A DNA stretch of 64,000 nt, taken from assembly GCA_015067185.1 (NCBI GenBank), contig SVMZ01000010.1, positions 22,261-86,260 of the forward strand, written 5' to 3'. Positions 1 to 9,420 of this stretch are shown one piece after another; positions within the stretch are counted from its first letter, which is position 1, and each line of letters begins with the position of its first letter. Below the pieces are notes generated by a model. That model saw only the letters and a list, made by a program, of their open reading frames with translations, was not told the DNA's origin and did no database searches. The position numbers were made by a program, and so were the translations under genes. This DNA is from Oscillospiraceae bacterium (GTDB lineage: Bacteria; Bacillota; Clostridia; Oscillospirales; Ruminococcaceae).

Positions 1-117
1 GCGGAGTTTAAAAAGATCTACTGCGAGGGATATATGCGGGAAATCTATCCGGAAGATGCCGTCAATTTGAATACCTCCATTATGATTGATCTTGTGGCAA
101 AGGAATGTCTGGAATAA
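1..117 (+). CDS. C-terminal fragment of a protein running in from the left edge (unknown family)
   Basis: Open frame from base 1 (AEFKKIYCEGYMREIYPEDAVNLNTSIMIDLVAKECLE) ending TAA at 115-117. Confidence 0.6.
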   Translation, partial: AEFKKIYCEGYMREIYPEDAVNLNTSIMIDLVAKECLE

Positions 118-219
118 TAAGCAGAGAATAAAATGACATAGAATATAATATACAAAGAGTAATAATTGTATTTTTTTCAACGGGAATTTGGGGCTTTCTG
201 TCATAAAAGGAGAAGTAAA

Positions 220-1116
220 ATGAAAAAGCCTGGAATGATCACTCTGTTGTCCTATCTCTATATTGCCTTGATAGCGGTTTTGCTTGCTTTCAATTATCAG
301 CTTTTTATTGTGAAAAACGACTTTGCTCCGGCAGGACTAAATGGGATTGCAACCATGGTTCAGTATAAAACGGGGTTTAGTATCGGATACATGTCGTTGT
401 TGATCAATATTCCGTTGTGTATACTGGCATTTTTCTTTGTAAATAAGGAGTTTGCAAAAAAATCGTTGTGCTTTTGTCTTGTATATGCATTTGTATTCCT
501 GGCCTTGCAGAAACTGGGATTATCCGAATTTCAATATGATGCCCAGAACAGTGATACTATATTTCCGGTGATGCTCAGCGGAGTCATCAGCGGTACCGTG
601 TATGGCTTGTGTTTCCGTTTCAACGCATCCACGGGAGGTACGGATATCCTCTCCAAATTTATCAGCAAGCGCTATCCCTATCTCAATTTTTTCTGGGTTA
701 CATTTTTGCTGAACACAGTGGTTGCGGCCATCTCTTTCTTTGTCTATGCCAAACAGGGAGAGAATGGGGCAATGCTTTACGATTATAAGCCGGTGTGTCT
801 GTGTATTACCTATTGTTTTATTTCCAGTTTTGTAGGCAATCATATTATCAAAGGAACAAAGTCGGCCTATAAATTTACAATCATAACTAACCATGCGGAT
901 GAGATTGCGGATGAAATTCTGCATACACTGCGCCATGGTGCTACCCGAATGGAGGCAGTGGGAGCCTATAGCAATACGACAAAGGATGTTTTGATTTGTG
1001 CTGTGAATAAACACCAGTTGATGGATTTTCAGAAGATATTGAAGAAGTATGACAATACCTTCTCCTTTTCCGAGACGGTAAACGAGATCTACGGAAACTT
1101 TGCGCGAATTAAATAA
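220..1116 (+). CDS. YitT family membrane protein (DUF161/DUF2179 type)
   Basis: Multi-TM N-terminus with GGTDILSKFISKRYPYLNFFW; C-terminal HGATRMEAVGAYSNTTKDVLICAVNKHQ typical of DUF2179. ATG at 220 follows GGAGAAG. Confidence 0.85.
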   Translation: MKKPGMITLLSYLYIALIAVLLAFNYQLFIVKNDFAPAGLNGIATMVQYKTGFSIGYMSLLINIPLCILAFFFVNKEFAKKSLCFCLVYAFVFLALQKLGLSEFQYDAQNSDTIFPVMLSGVISGTVYGLCFRFNASTGGTDILSKFISKRYPYLNFFWVTFLLNTVVAAISFFVYAKQGENGAMLYDYKPVCLCITYCFISSFVGNHIIKGTKSAYKFTIITNHADEIADEILHTLRHGATRMEAVGAYSNTTKDVLICAVNKHQLMDFQKILKKYDNTFSFSETVNEIYGNFARIK

Positions 1117-1123
1117 AAACAAC

Positions 1124-1163
1124 AAATACACCTGTGCAGAGCAAATTCTGCACAGGTGTATTT
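1124..1163. terminator. Strong hairpin, probably bidirectional terminator
   Basis: Perfect 17-bp inverted repeat AAATACACCTGTGCAGA-gcaaat-TCTGCACAGGTGTATTT between convergent genes. Confidence 0.85.
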
Positions 1164-1211
1164 ACTTACAGTATATTTTAATTTTAAAATTACAGATTGC
1201 CTTGTTTTGTG

Positions 1212-1841
1212 TCAAAAGGCAAAGAGGATAATGAGAACTTGTCCAATGGGATAAAACCACCAGATCAAATGATCAAAACGGGTGATTCCGGCGAGAAGAC
1301 CCAGACCAATGATCAGGTCAGAAATCAGAAAAGAAAGTGCGCCGATGGCAGCAATCAGGGAAAAGGGGTTGACATGCATATGGGAAAAGGAATAGGAGAA
1401 AATCATGGAACTTCCCAATGAAATCATGCAGAGATAGATCATAGCGAGAAAATATCGTCTCCAATCAAAGTGAGCGCGCTGTGCGCATATCACCGTAAAA
1501 TAGACAAGACAGATCACTGCAATGACGGCAATGATGATAACACCGGTGTTCATGAAGGGATAGCTGTGTTTTTTGGCGAGAAGCCGATAGGTATTGAAAT
1601 AGAGCAGCTGGGCGAGCATAAAGAAGGCGGCACCAATGACGAAATAGTTGGGGAAAATTCGCTCTAACCCGTGAAAGCGCATTAAAAAGATATCTCCGAT
1701 ACTGGAAGCGGCCATGGCGGCAAAGCAAAACCAACGGGCGGGAGAGGGGGAGAGAAGGGCCAGAACCAATGCTAACAGAGAAAGCAATATGGTTAAAACA
1801 AAAGAGCCGGGCAGCCCAAACCAGGAAAAATAATGATTCAT
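1212..1841 (-). CDS. YhhN-like (lysoplasmalogenase family) membrane protein
   Basis: Multi-TM protein with FCFAAMAASSIGDIFLMRF and FLISDLIIG motifs. Confidence 0.7.
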   Translation of the reverse strand: MNHYFSWFGLPGSFVLTILLSLLALVLALLSPSPARWFCFAAMAASSIGDIFLMRFHGLERIFPNYFVIGAAFFMLAQLLYFNTYRLLAKKHSYPFMNTGVIIIAVIAVICLVYFTVICAQRAHFDWRRYFLAMIYLCMISLGSSMIFSYSFSHMHVNPFSLIAAIGALSFLISDLIIGLGLLAGITRFDHLIWWFYPIGQVLIILFAF

Positions 1842-1871
1842 AAGTAAAGATTCCTTACAGTGAGATTGTTT

Positions 1872-3137
1872 TCAGTGTTCGGCAGAGAGAGCCAGGCGCT
1901 GTTTCTTGGCCATATGCAGAACCAGCATGAAGACGCAGGCAATCAGGATGAACAGTGCGGCAAGGAAGAAAAGAGCATACTGATAGGTGCCGGAGATATC
2001 ATAAATCAGGTTGAGCAAAGGGGCACCAAGTGCATAGCCGCTTGTGTTAATAGAGAGAACAATACCAAGGAGCTTGGAGTAATCGGTTTCACCGAAAAGA
2101 TCAGTAGCAATCAGGGGGAGCATGATGGTCTCCAGCGGCATAGCCAGCGAGGAGAGGATACCATAAATGATAGCCATAACATTTCCGGCAGCGGAAGCGG
2201 TGACGAGAGCAAGCAGCGTGATGGAGATGACGGCAGCACTGTAGCAGATGAGCAGGGTTCTTTTTAAACCGAGTTTGTCGTAGAGAACGCCGGTGAGCAG
2301 CTTGAACCCGGTGAGGGCAAGTGAATGTGCGCTGACAATGATGGCAATAAAAGAGGCGTCCAGTCCCACATCCTTCATGTGGGCAGAAGAGATACCGGAG
2401 ATTCCCTGCAGTGTCATTCCAGTGAGAAAAATGCAGATGCAGGCAATATAAAAGTAAGGTTTGTGAAGAGCGGTGCGGAAGGAGATGCCGCTCCAGCTTT
2501 TGTTTTTAGGTTTCTTTTTGGTCAATCCTTCCGAACGGTCTGCGGGAGCATCTTTGATGGTACACATCACGATGATGCCGGTGATAAACAGAATACCGGT
2601 AATAACAAGATAAGCGGAACGATAGCCAAAGAGATTGGCATCGCTGTAGATAAAAGGGGTAACAACCTGAGAAGCCAATGCACCGCCAAGACCATTGGCA
2701 GAAAGAATAATGCCCATAATAGTTCCACGGTTTTCGGTAAACCAGCGGTTGACAAGATAGCCGACGATGGCGGTTGTGGTCCAGGAAAGCCCCATGCCAA
2801 GGAAACAGCCCCCAATGCAGAAAACGACGACATTACCCGCAAAGGAATAAATCAGCATAGAGATAATAAGAGAAAGAAAACCGGCACCAATCAGTTTTTT
2901 AGCGCCAAACCGGGTGATCAGAGTGCCGAAAAAAAGATTGACCACGGCCGTAGTGATATACCGGCAGCTGTCGTTGATGGAAAAAAGGCTGCGTTTGATA
3001 TCGAGAGCTTCCGTAATAGCGGCAAGAAAAAGAGACTTTGTCCCGGAACAGAAGCCAAGACAGACAAAGATCATAATAAAACAGGATGCGGCTACGATAA
3101 AAGCATAGTTCGGCTTTCGTCTGGAGGGAACCTGCAT
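1872..3137 (-). CDS. MFS transporter
   Basis: 12-TM pattern, 421 aa; motifs such as GVLYDKLGLKR and GMGLSWTTTAIVGYLVNRWFTENRGTIMG. Confidence 0.85.
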   Translation of the reverse strand: MQVPSRRKPNYAFIVAASCFIMIFVCLGFCSGTKSLFLAAITEALDIKRSLFSINDSCRYITTAVVNLFFGTLITRFGAKKLIGAGFLSLIISMLIYSFAGNVVVFCIGGCFLGMGLSWTTTAIVGYLVNRWFTENRGTIMGIILSANGLGGALASQVVTPFIYSDANLFGYRSAYLVITGILFITGIIVMCTIKDAPADRSEGLTKKKPKNKSWSGISFRTALHKPYFYIACICIFLTGMTLQGISGISSAHMKDVGLDASFIAIIVSAHSLALTGFKLLTGVLYDKLGLKRTLLICYSAAVISITLLALVTASAAGNVMAIIYGILSSLAMPLETIMLPLIATDLFGETDYSKLLGIVLSINTSGYALGAPLLNLIYDISGTYQYALFFLAALFILIACVFMLVLHMAKKQRLALSAEH

Positions 3138-3181
3138 GTTGATACATCTCCTGAAAATTTTTTATACAGGCTTTTGAAAAG

Positions 3182-4060
3182 TCATTTCTGGGTATCTGCT
3201 ACAGAGTAAAGGTCGAGAACAAATTTTTTAAAATCCATTTCCTGTTTGGAAAATTCTCTGTCGGCATGCCAGTAGAGTTTCTGTTTCCAGTTGGAAACGG
3301 TCTCGCGGAGTGGAATGTATTTTACGTTGGGAAGAACTCGTTCCGCATATTTGGTGGTGAAAGCAATGCCGCGTTTTTCTGCCACCATGTGCCGGCATAC
3401 CAGCACGGAACACTCATGTGCACGGTCAGGAACAATGTTTTCGGAATGGAAAAGTTCTTTCATTCTGCGATTGAGGGATTGACCGGACATGGGGAGAAAG
3501 AAAACATCATCTATGAGCTCGTGAAGAGAGATAGATTCTGCCTCGGCCAAGGGATGGGTTGGTGGGAGCATAACATAGGGGGCATCCTCAAACAGAGTGA
3601 TAGATTCCAGTCCTTCGGTGCAGAGATCTCCTTCATCGGCGAAAAGAAAACTGACCTGATTCAGCATATCCACAGGGTCGTGATATTTGATACCGGCGGA
3701 AGAGAGAATAATGTTGGGATATTCGGCAGAAAAGGAGGAGATAAGGCGTACCCACAGATCGGAGGAGGTGGCAAGGATGTGGATGGTATTGTTGGCCTCT
3801 TCCAGAGAGTGCTCCAGTTCAAGACGGGCACATTCAAGATCGGTGAAAATGCGGTTGACATACCTTAGAAAGATTTCGCCCTGTCTGTTCAGTTTAATAT
3901 GGTTATTGCCTCTGTTAAACAGCTTTACGCCGAGTTCCTTTTCCAGTCTTGAAACAGCGGCGCTCAAAGCGGGCGGAGAGATAAAAAGACTCTCCGCCGC
4001 AGAGGTGATTTTGCCGTGTTCTGCAACAGCTTTAAAATATTTCAGCTGAAGAAGTTCCAT
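3182..4060 (-). CDS. LysR family transcriptional regulator
   Basis: N-terminal MELLQLKYFKAVAEHGKITSAAESLFISPPALSAAVSRLEKELGVKLFNR. Confidence 0.92.
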   Translation of the reverse strand: MELLQLKYFKAVAEHGKITSAAESLFISPPALSAAVSRLEKELGVKLFNRGNNHIKLNRQGEIFLRYVNRIFTDLECARLELEHSLEEANNTIHILATSSDLWVRLISSFSAEYPNIILSSAGIKYHDPVDMLNQVSFLFADEGDLCTEGLESITLFEDAPYVMLPPTHPLAEAESISLHELIDDVFFLPMSGQSLNRRMKELFHSENIVPDRAHECSVLVCRHMVAEKRGIAFTTKYAERVLPNVKYIPLRETVSNWKQKLYWHADREFSKQEMDFKKFVLDLYSVADTQK

Positions 4061-4088
4061 GGTAATTCCCCCTAATGATGATCAGCAC

Positions 4089-6140
4089 TTAGAATTTGAG
4101 AAGATTGATGAAGAGACCGCCCTGGACTGTTCTGGCCTGAAAACCGCGCTCAATCGGTGCGGAGGTGAACAGCAAATCGGAGAAGGGGATGCGGTCGGGG
4201 GTTTCGTGGAGGAATTTCCACATTCTGTCAACGATCATGTCAAAGTATTCCTTGTCGTCAAACATGGCGGTGGACCACATCTCCCAGTCGGTCTTGGTGT
4301 AGTCGGAGCGGCTGTCCAGCGGCAGACCGTAGGCGTTGAAATGAGATTTGTAGCAGGCAAGCTCGCGGGCGTATACTTCTTCGGAGAAGAGCTTCAGGTC
4401 AAGCAGCTTATCCCAAACCATGTTATATTTGATGCTCCATGTGTCAGGTTGATCAAAAGTGAGCTGATAGTGGGTGCCGTTAAAGGCGTTTTCCATCCAC
4501 TTGGCGGCAAACTCTTCGGCAATAGCTCTGTAGTGAGCAGCGTCTTCTGCCTTTCCGGAGGCATCCAGCATTTTTGCAAAAGCACCCAATGCGCAGATGG
4601 CTTTTACAGAGAGATTGCAGTTGTGAGCGAGATGGCCGGCAAAGTCATCGGTGCAAAGCTGATATTCGGGATCATAGCCGATGTTGACCAGATAATCGGC
4701 CCACTGTTTCAGCAGGGCATAGTGCTTTTCAAAATAATCGAATTTCTTTTCCGCAAAGCTGACACCGGCAACGCAGAGAATCATATTGCCGCATTCTTCA
4801 ACCGGCATCTGACGGAAGAGAGGATCTTTGCGGTGACGGAAATATTTAAAGGAGAAGCCGTATACCTGACCGTTTGCCAGCGGATAGGTGCCGGCATCGT
4901 GAGGAGCAAATTCATAAGGCCAAAGCCCCTTTTCGATCATTTTGAAAATGGGGTTGAGCATACCTTTGACAAGCTCGGGATTATAAATCAGGAAAAGGGG
5001 AATGGAGGGATAGGTGACGTCAACGGTGGCAATGCAGCCATTGGAATAATTCTCTTTGGAGGAGAACTGGAGTTCACCGTCATGCCATGTCAGCTTGTGA
5101 CCGGCAACTGCCTGGCGATAGGCAAGGGAGAGAAGATCGGCATATTTGGGAGAGAGTGCGTTGGCGCGTGCAAGCAGATCCTCTTCAAAGTCGGCAACGC
5201 GCTTCATGATGCTGTCGTATTCATCAATGGCTTTCTGCATGAGAACGTTGAAATCATCGCCGTCCTTTTTCCAGTAAGCGTCAATATTTTCTCCAAAATA
5301 CTGAATGGATTTTACATCGTCATAGCAAAGGATGAGATGATTTTCCCAGCCATTTTCATCGAGGAGAAATTCTTCTTCGGTAACAAGGGTGGGGTAACAA
5401 TCGTTGATTTTATACTTCTCGTACTGAATCAGTTCATTGGGGCCGGCGCATTCACGGTTGGGCCCCTGATAATCCTGATAGTTGGAGGGATAACTGGTAT
5501 TGGTATGGTTCTGACGAATCCGGAACTGGAACTGGCGAAGGCTCATGGCCCAGAGCAGATGACCGGGAGCGATAACATGGAAAGTGCCCCACTCAATGCG
5601 GTGGTCGTCGCCGCAGCGTTTGAGCATATGATCTGTTCCGCTGGAAAAATAGATGGAACGGCTATCGGTGCAGGCATAAACCTCCTGGCTTTCATCGTTG
5701 ACACAGAATTCGCCGGAGAAGCCGAAATAGAGGTGAATGTTATGTTCTTTGCCGTCCAGCGGAGTGATTTTATAGGTGATATAGGAAGCGGGACGGGAGA
5801 GCAGCATCAAGTCATCCGGAAGAAGCGGGCTGGTGAAGATGAGTTCCAGACGGATGATTTCATTTTCAAAGGTATATTCCGTGGAGAGGGGACGAACGCT
5901 GCAGGAGGTCTGCGGTAGGATTTTATAGCCGGTAAAATATCTGGTGTTGACAGGATTCACTTTTCCAAGGAATTCGTAAACGATATCATCAACAGCAAGG
6001 GCACCGATAATGAATTGACGAACACCTGTCCAGTGACGGGTGGTATCATCGGTAAGATTGGTGGCAAAACTCCAGAGACTGAACATGGGGTCGTTGGTAA
6101 TCAGCGGAACAGCGGGTGCTCTGAATTGATTGTTATCCAT
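4089..6140 (-). CDS. Glutaminase-like protein (DUF4965/DUF5127 type)
   Basis: 683 aa; PAVPLITNDPMFSLWSFATNLTDDTTRHWTG start and LCTDDFAGHLAHNCNLSVKAICALGAFAKM core resemble the GtaA-like family. Confidence 0.75.
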   Translation of the reverse strand: MDNNQFRAPAVPLITNDPMFSLWSFATNLTDDTTRHWTGVRQFIIGALAVDDIVYEFLGKVNPVNTRYFTGYKILPQTSCSVRPLSTEYTFENEIIRLELIFTSPLLPDDLMLLSRPASYITYKITPLDGKEHNIHLYFGFSGEFCVNDESQEVYACTDSRSIYFSSGTDHMLKRCGDDHRIEWGTFHVIAPGHLLWAMSLRQFQFRIRQNHTNTSYPSNYQDYQGPNRECAGPNELIQYEKYKINDCYPTLVTEEEFLLDENGWENHLILCYDDVKSIQYFGENIDAYWKKDGDDFNVLMQKAIDEYDSIMKRVADFEEDLLARANALSPKYADLLSLAYRQAVAGHKLTWHDGELQFSSKENYSNGCIATVDVTYPSIPLFLIYNPELVKGMLNPIFKMIEKGLWPYEFAPHDAGTYPLANGQVYGFSFKYFRHRKDPLFRQMPVEECGNMILCVAGVSFAEKKFDYFEKHYALLKQWADYLVNIGYDPEYQLCTDDFAGHLAHNCNLSVKAICALGAFAKMLDASGKAEDAAHYRAIAEEFAAKWMENAFNGTHYQLTFDQPDTWSIKYNMVWDKLLDLKLFSEEVYARELACYKSHFNAYGLPLDSRSDYTKTDWEMWSTAMFDDKEYFDMIVDRMWKFLHETPDRIPFSDLLFTSAPIERGFQARTVQGGLFINLLKF

Positions 6141-6397
6141 GGGGATCCTCCTTTAATATCAAAAGTTGCTGTTTATAGTATAAGATAATTCCGGCAGTTT
6201 AGCAAGTAAAACAAAGGAGAAAACGGCATTTTCTCTGTTCTAATTATACGTTACTCGTAAAAAACTTTCAATTATCTGTTTATTGAGTGAGAATCATATT
6301 GAAATTAATCAGATAAGTTTGAATAATGTGGAAGCTAACATTGAAAAAGATAATATTCATTTGTAAAAGGGAGTTCTGAAGAGAAGATGGCTTTTTC

Positions 6398-6426
6398 TTG
6401 ACAAGTAGACTGGTAAATATTACAAT
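6398..6426 (+). promoter_or_regulatory. Sigma-A-like promoter for the DUF5058 operon
   Basis: TTGACA - 17 nt - TACAAT, about 40 nt upstream of the ATG at 6465. Confidence 0.7.
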
Positions 6427-6464
6427 ATTATTCAGGAAAATAAAACATAGAGGAGGAAACTGCC

Positions 6465-7199
6465 ATGGAATTTAATATTAATAGTCCAATTCTGTTTGTT
6501 ATGGTTGGAATATTGATACTGGTAGTATTGGGACAATCGGTATTCTTTCTTTGCAAGGCATTAAAACGTTCCAAAGAGCTTGGCATGGACAAAAAAGTGA
6601 TCAAAAAGACAATATCTTCATCGGCTGTGTTTACCGTTGCACCGGCTGTGGCTATTCTGGTAGGGGTTATCACGCTCTCCAAGAGTCTTGGTATTGCGCT
6701 GCCGTGGCTGCGGCTGTCTGTCATCGGTTCACTGACCTATGAGACGGTAGCGGCAGGTACGGCGCTGGAAGAGTTGGGGCTGGGTTTGGAGATGCCGATT
6801 GTGGAGGCATCCGATTTTGTTACTGTCGTTTTTGTTATGACAACAGGAATTATCATTGGTTTGCTGTTGGTTCCTTTTGTGACGAAGAAGATTCAAAAGG
6901 GTATGAATAAAATTGAGATGAAAGATAAAAAATGGGGAGAGATATTGAACAATGCCATGTTCCTGGGTATGATCTCTGCCTTTTTGGGTTATGTTTTCTG
7001 TGATGTTGCCAACGTGTTTCATGGCGATACGTCGGGTCTGATTCCGGTGTGTGTTATGGCAGTATCGGCAGTTGTAATGATGATCTGCGGCCTGCTCTCC
7101 CGGAAACTGAAACAGAGATGGATCACCGACTATGCGCTGCCGATCAGTTTGGTTTGCGGAATGGCATCGGCAATTCCGTTTACAGCGTGGTTGAGATAA
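6465..7199 (+). CDS. DUF5058-like integral membrane protein
   Basis: 244 aa, TM-rich; VAPAVAILVGVITLSKSLGIALPWLRLSVIGSLTYETVAAGTA. Confidence 0.65.
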   Translation: MEFNINSPILFVMVGILILVVLGQSVFFLCKALKRSKELGMDKKVIKKTISSSAVFTVAPAVAILVGVITLSKSLGIALPWLRLSVIGSLTYETVAAGTALEELGLGLEMPIVEASDFVTVVFVMTTGIIIGLLLVPFVTKKIQKGMNKIEMKDKKWGEILNNAMFLGMISAFLGYVFCDVANVFHGDTSGLIPVCVMAVSAVVMMICGLLSRKLKQRWITDYALPISLVCGMASAIPFTAWLR

Positions 7200-7216
7200 G
7201 AGGGGAGGCAAGGAAA

Positions 7217-7891
7217 ATGAAAAACAATAACGGTACCGTGACCTATCTTGACAGCATTCATCGCTACGGAAGAATATGGGGAATTGTTCTGTTTGTGCTG
7301 ATCATGGCATTTCCCTTTGCAATAGCTATTATTTTTGATGCTAAGCCGGAATGGGGACCGCTGGCCCGGGGAACACTGGCTATTCTGCCGATGTACTGGG
7401 CGGTGGGTATTGTGGAGATTCTGACCTATGTTCCCATGCTGGGAGCGGGCGGAGCCTATCTCTCTTTTGTTACAGGCAATATAGCCAACCTGAAGCTGCC
7501 CTGTGCAATCGATGCTATGGAGCGTGCCAATGTGAAAGCGAGCAGTGAAGAGGGTGAGATCATATCCACCATATCCATCGCTGTTTCCAGTATTGTCACT
7601 ACGCTCATCATTATCATTGGTGTTATTCTCATCATTCCTCTTTCGCCGATCCTTTCGTCAGAGGTGCTCAACGCTGCCTTTGAGCAGTTGCTTCCGGCCC
7701 TGTTCGGCGGATTGGCGGTGGTGTTTATCTCCAAGAATCTGAAACTCTCTGTGGCACCAATTGTGCTGATGCTGGTTTTGTTTATTTTTGTGCCGGCACT
7801 CAATGCGGGTACCGTCGGTATCATGGTCCCTGTCGGTGTGGTGTTCACAATTGTTGTTGCAAGAATTCTCTATAAAAAAGGAATGCTTTGA
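7217..7891 (+). CDS. Integral membrane protein, putative partner of the DUF5058-like protein
   Basis: ATG at 7217 (MKNNNGTVTYLDSIHRYGRIWG) after GAGGGGAGGCAAGG; TM-rich 224 aa; 17 nt after the upstream stop. Confidence 0.7.
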   Translation: MKNNNGTVTYLDSIHRYGRIWGIVLFVLIMAFPFAIAIIFDAKPEWGPLARGTLAILPMYWAVGIVEILTYVPMLGAGGAYLSFVTGNIANLKLPCAIDAMERANVKASSEEGEIISTISIAVSSIVTTLIIIIGVILIIPLSPILSSEVLNAAFEQLLPALFGGLAVVFISKNLKLSVAPIVLMLVLFIFVPALNAGTVGIMVPVGVVFTIVVARILYKKGML

Positions 7892-7906
7892 TAGGAGGGT
7901 ATTTGG

Positions 7907-9346
7907 ATGCAGTATGTTTTATATGCCGTATTGGCTGCCATCGCTGTACTGATTGCTGTTATATTGATCCGTACAGCCATGTTTAAACCTAAAAAACAAG
8001 TGGAAGTTCTCGAAGGGGAAGAGTGTTTTGATAAAGAAAAAGCCGTGGAGACTCTTCGGGAGCTGGTGCGGTGCAAAACCGTTTCCAGTTATGACAAGAT
8101 AAAAGAAGATGATGCGGAGTTTGCAAAGCTGATTGCCCTGCTCCCGGAGTTGTACCCCAATGTGGCAGAGGCTTGTTCCATGATGGAAATGGAAGAAAGG
8201 GGACTGCTTTTTCGGTGGAGCGGAAAACTGCATGATGCGCCAGCCGTGATGATGGCGCATTATGATGTGGTTCCCGTCAATGAAGAATTGTGGGAGAAAC
8301 CGCCCTTTGAGGCAATTCTTGAAGACGGGGTTCTCTGGGGAAGAGGAACATTGGATACCAAAGTGACTTTCAATGCAATTCTCAGTGCAGCGGATAAATT
8401 GATTGCAGAAGGATTTGTACCGGAAAACGATGTGTATTTTGCTTTCTCCGGCGGCGAAGAAGTGAACGGCGAAGGTGCTGTCCATATTGTGAACTATTTT
8501 GAGGAAAACGGTATCACACCGGCGTTGGTTGTGGATGAAGGTGGTGCCGTGGTGGAGGGCGTCTTCCCCGGTGTATCTGCGCCCTGCGGAATGATAGGTA
8601 TTGCCGAAAAAGGCATGATGGATATCTGTTATACAACAAAATCCGGCGGCGGACATGCTTCTGCACCAAAACCGCACACACCGGTGGGAATTCTCTCTGC
8701 GGTTTGCTGTCGGATTGAAAATAACCCTTTTAAAATGCATCTGACCAAACCGGTGGCAGAGATGTTTGATACACTGGGAAGACATTCCTCTTTTGTTTAC
8801 CGGATGATTTTTGCCAATCTCTGGTGCTTCTCGGGAGTGCTGGACCTGATCTGTAAAAAGAGCGGCGGCGAGCTGAATGCATTGATGCGCACAACAGTGG
8901 CTTTTACTCAAATGCAGGGAAGCAAGGCTTCCAATGTTATTCCTCCGGAGGCATCTATGGTTTCCAATATCCGTCTTAATCCAAAAGATACCATGGAGAC
9001 TGCTCTTGCCTATATCAGGAAGGTTGCCGATGATCCCAATGTGGAGATGAACTGTATGCACGGCATGAACCCCAGCCCTGTTTCGGAGACCGGCTGTGCG
9101 GCGTGGGATAAGGTAGCAAAAGCAGTGGCATCCACATGGAAAGGTTGTATTGTTTCACCCTATCTGATGGTACAGTGCTCCGACAGCAGACATTACGGCA
9201 AAATATCCAACCATGTCTACCGTTTTTCGGCTATGGATCTAACATCGGAAGAGCGCAGCACTATTCATGGCAACAATGAGCGGATTCGGCTTGAAACCGT
9301 GTACCGTGCAGTGGAATTTTACATCAGATTGATGAGACAGTGCTGA
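7907..9346 (+). CDS. M20 family metallopeptidase, membrane-anchored N-terminus
   Basis: MMAHYDVVPVNEELWEKPPF, WGRGTLDTKV, SGGEEVNGEGA and VDEGGAV motifs; N-terminal TM segment. Confidence 0.9.
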   Translation: MQYVLYAVLAAIAVLIAVILIRTAMFKPKKQVEVLEGEECFDKEKAVETLRELVRCKTVSSYDKIKEDDAEFAKLIALLPELYPNVAEACSMMEMEERGLLFRWSGKLHDAPAVMMAHYDVVPVNEELWEKPPFEAILEDGVLWGRGTLDTKVTFNAILSAADKLIAEGFVPENDVYFAFSGGEEVNGEGAVHIVNYFEENGITPALVVDEGGAVVEGVFPGVSAPCGMIGIAEKGMMDICYTTKSGGGHASAPKPHTPVGILSAVCCRIENNPFKMHLTKPVAEMFDTLGRHSSFVYRMIFANLWCFSGVLDLICKKSGGELNALMRTTVAFTQMQGSKASNVIPPEASMVSNIRLNPKDTMETALAYIRKVADDPNVEMNCMHGMNPSPVSETGCAAWDKVAKAVASTWKGCIVSPYLMVQCSDSRHYGKISNHVYRFSAMDLTSEERSTIHGNNERIRLETVYRAVEFYIRLMRQC

Positions 9347-9367
9347 AACAGCACAGAAGATAAAGAC

Positions 9368-9412
9368 AGCCCCTCTCTGCTATCCGGACAAAGTGATAGC
9401 GGAGAGGGGCTT
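9368..9412. terminator. Rho-independent terminator
   Basis: AGCCCCTCTCTGCTATC ... GATAGCGGAGAGGGGCTTTG inverted repeat between convergent genes. Confidence 0.8.
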
Positions 9413-9420
9413 TGTTATAC

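Noticed and set aside
4059-5918. 619-aa plus-strand ORF
   Set aside because: Antisense to the glutaminase-like gene; the minus-strand product has coherent motifs and its own start; the antisense protein is low-complexity mirror sequence.
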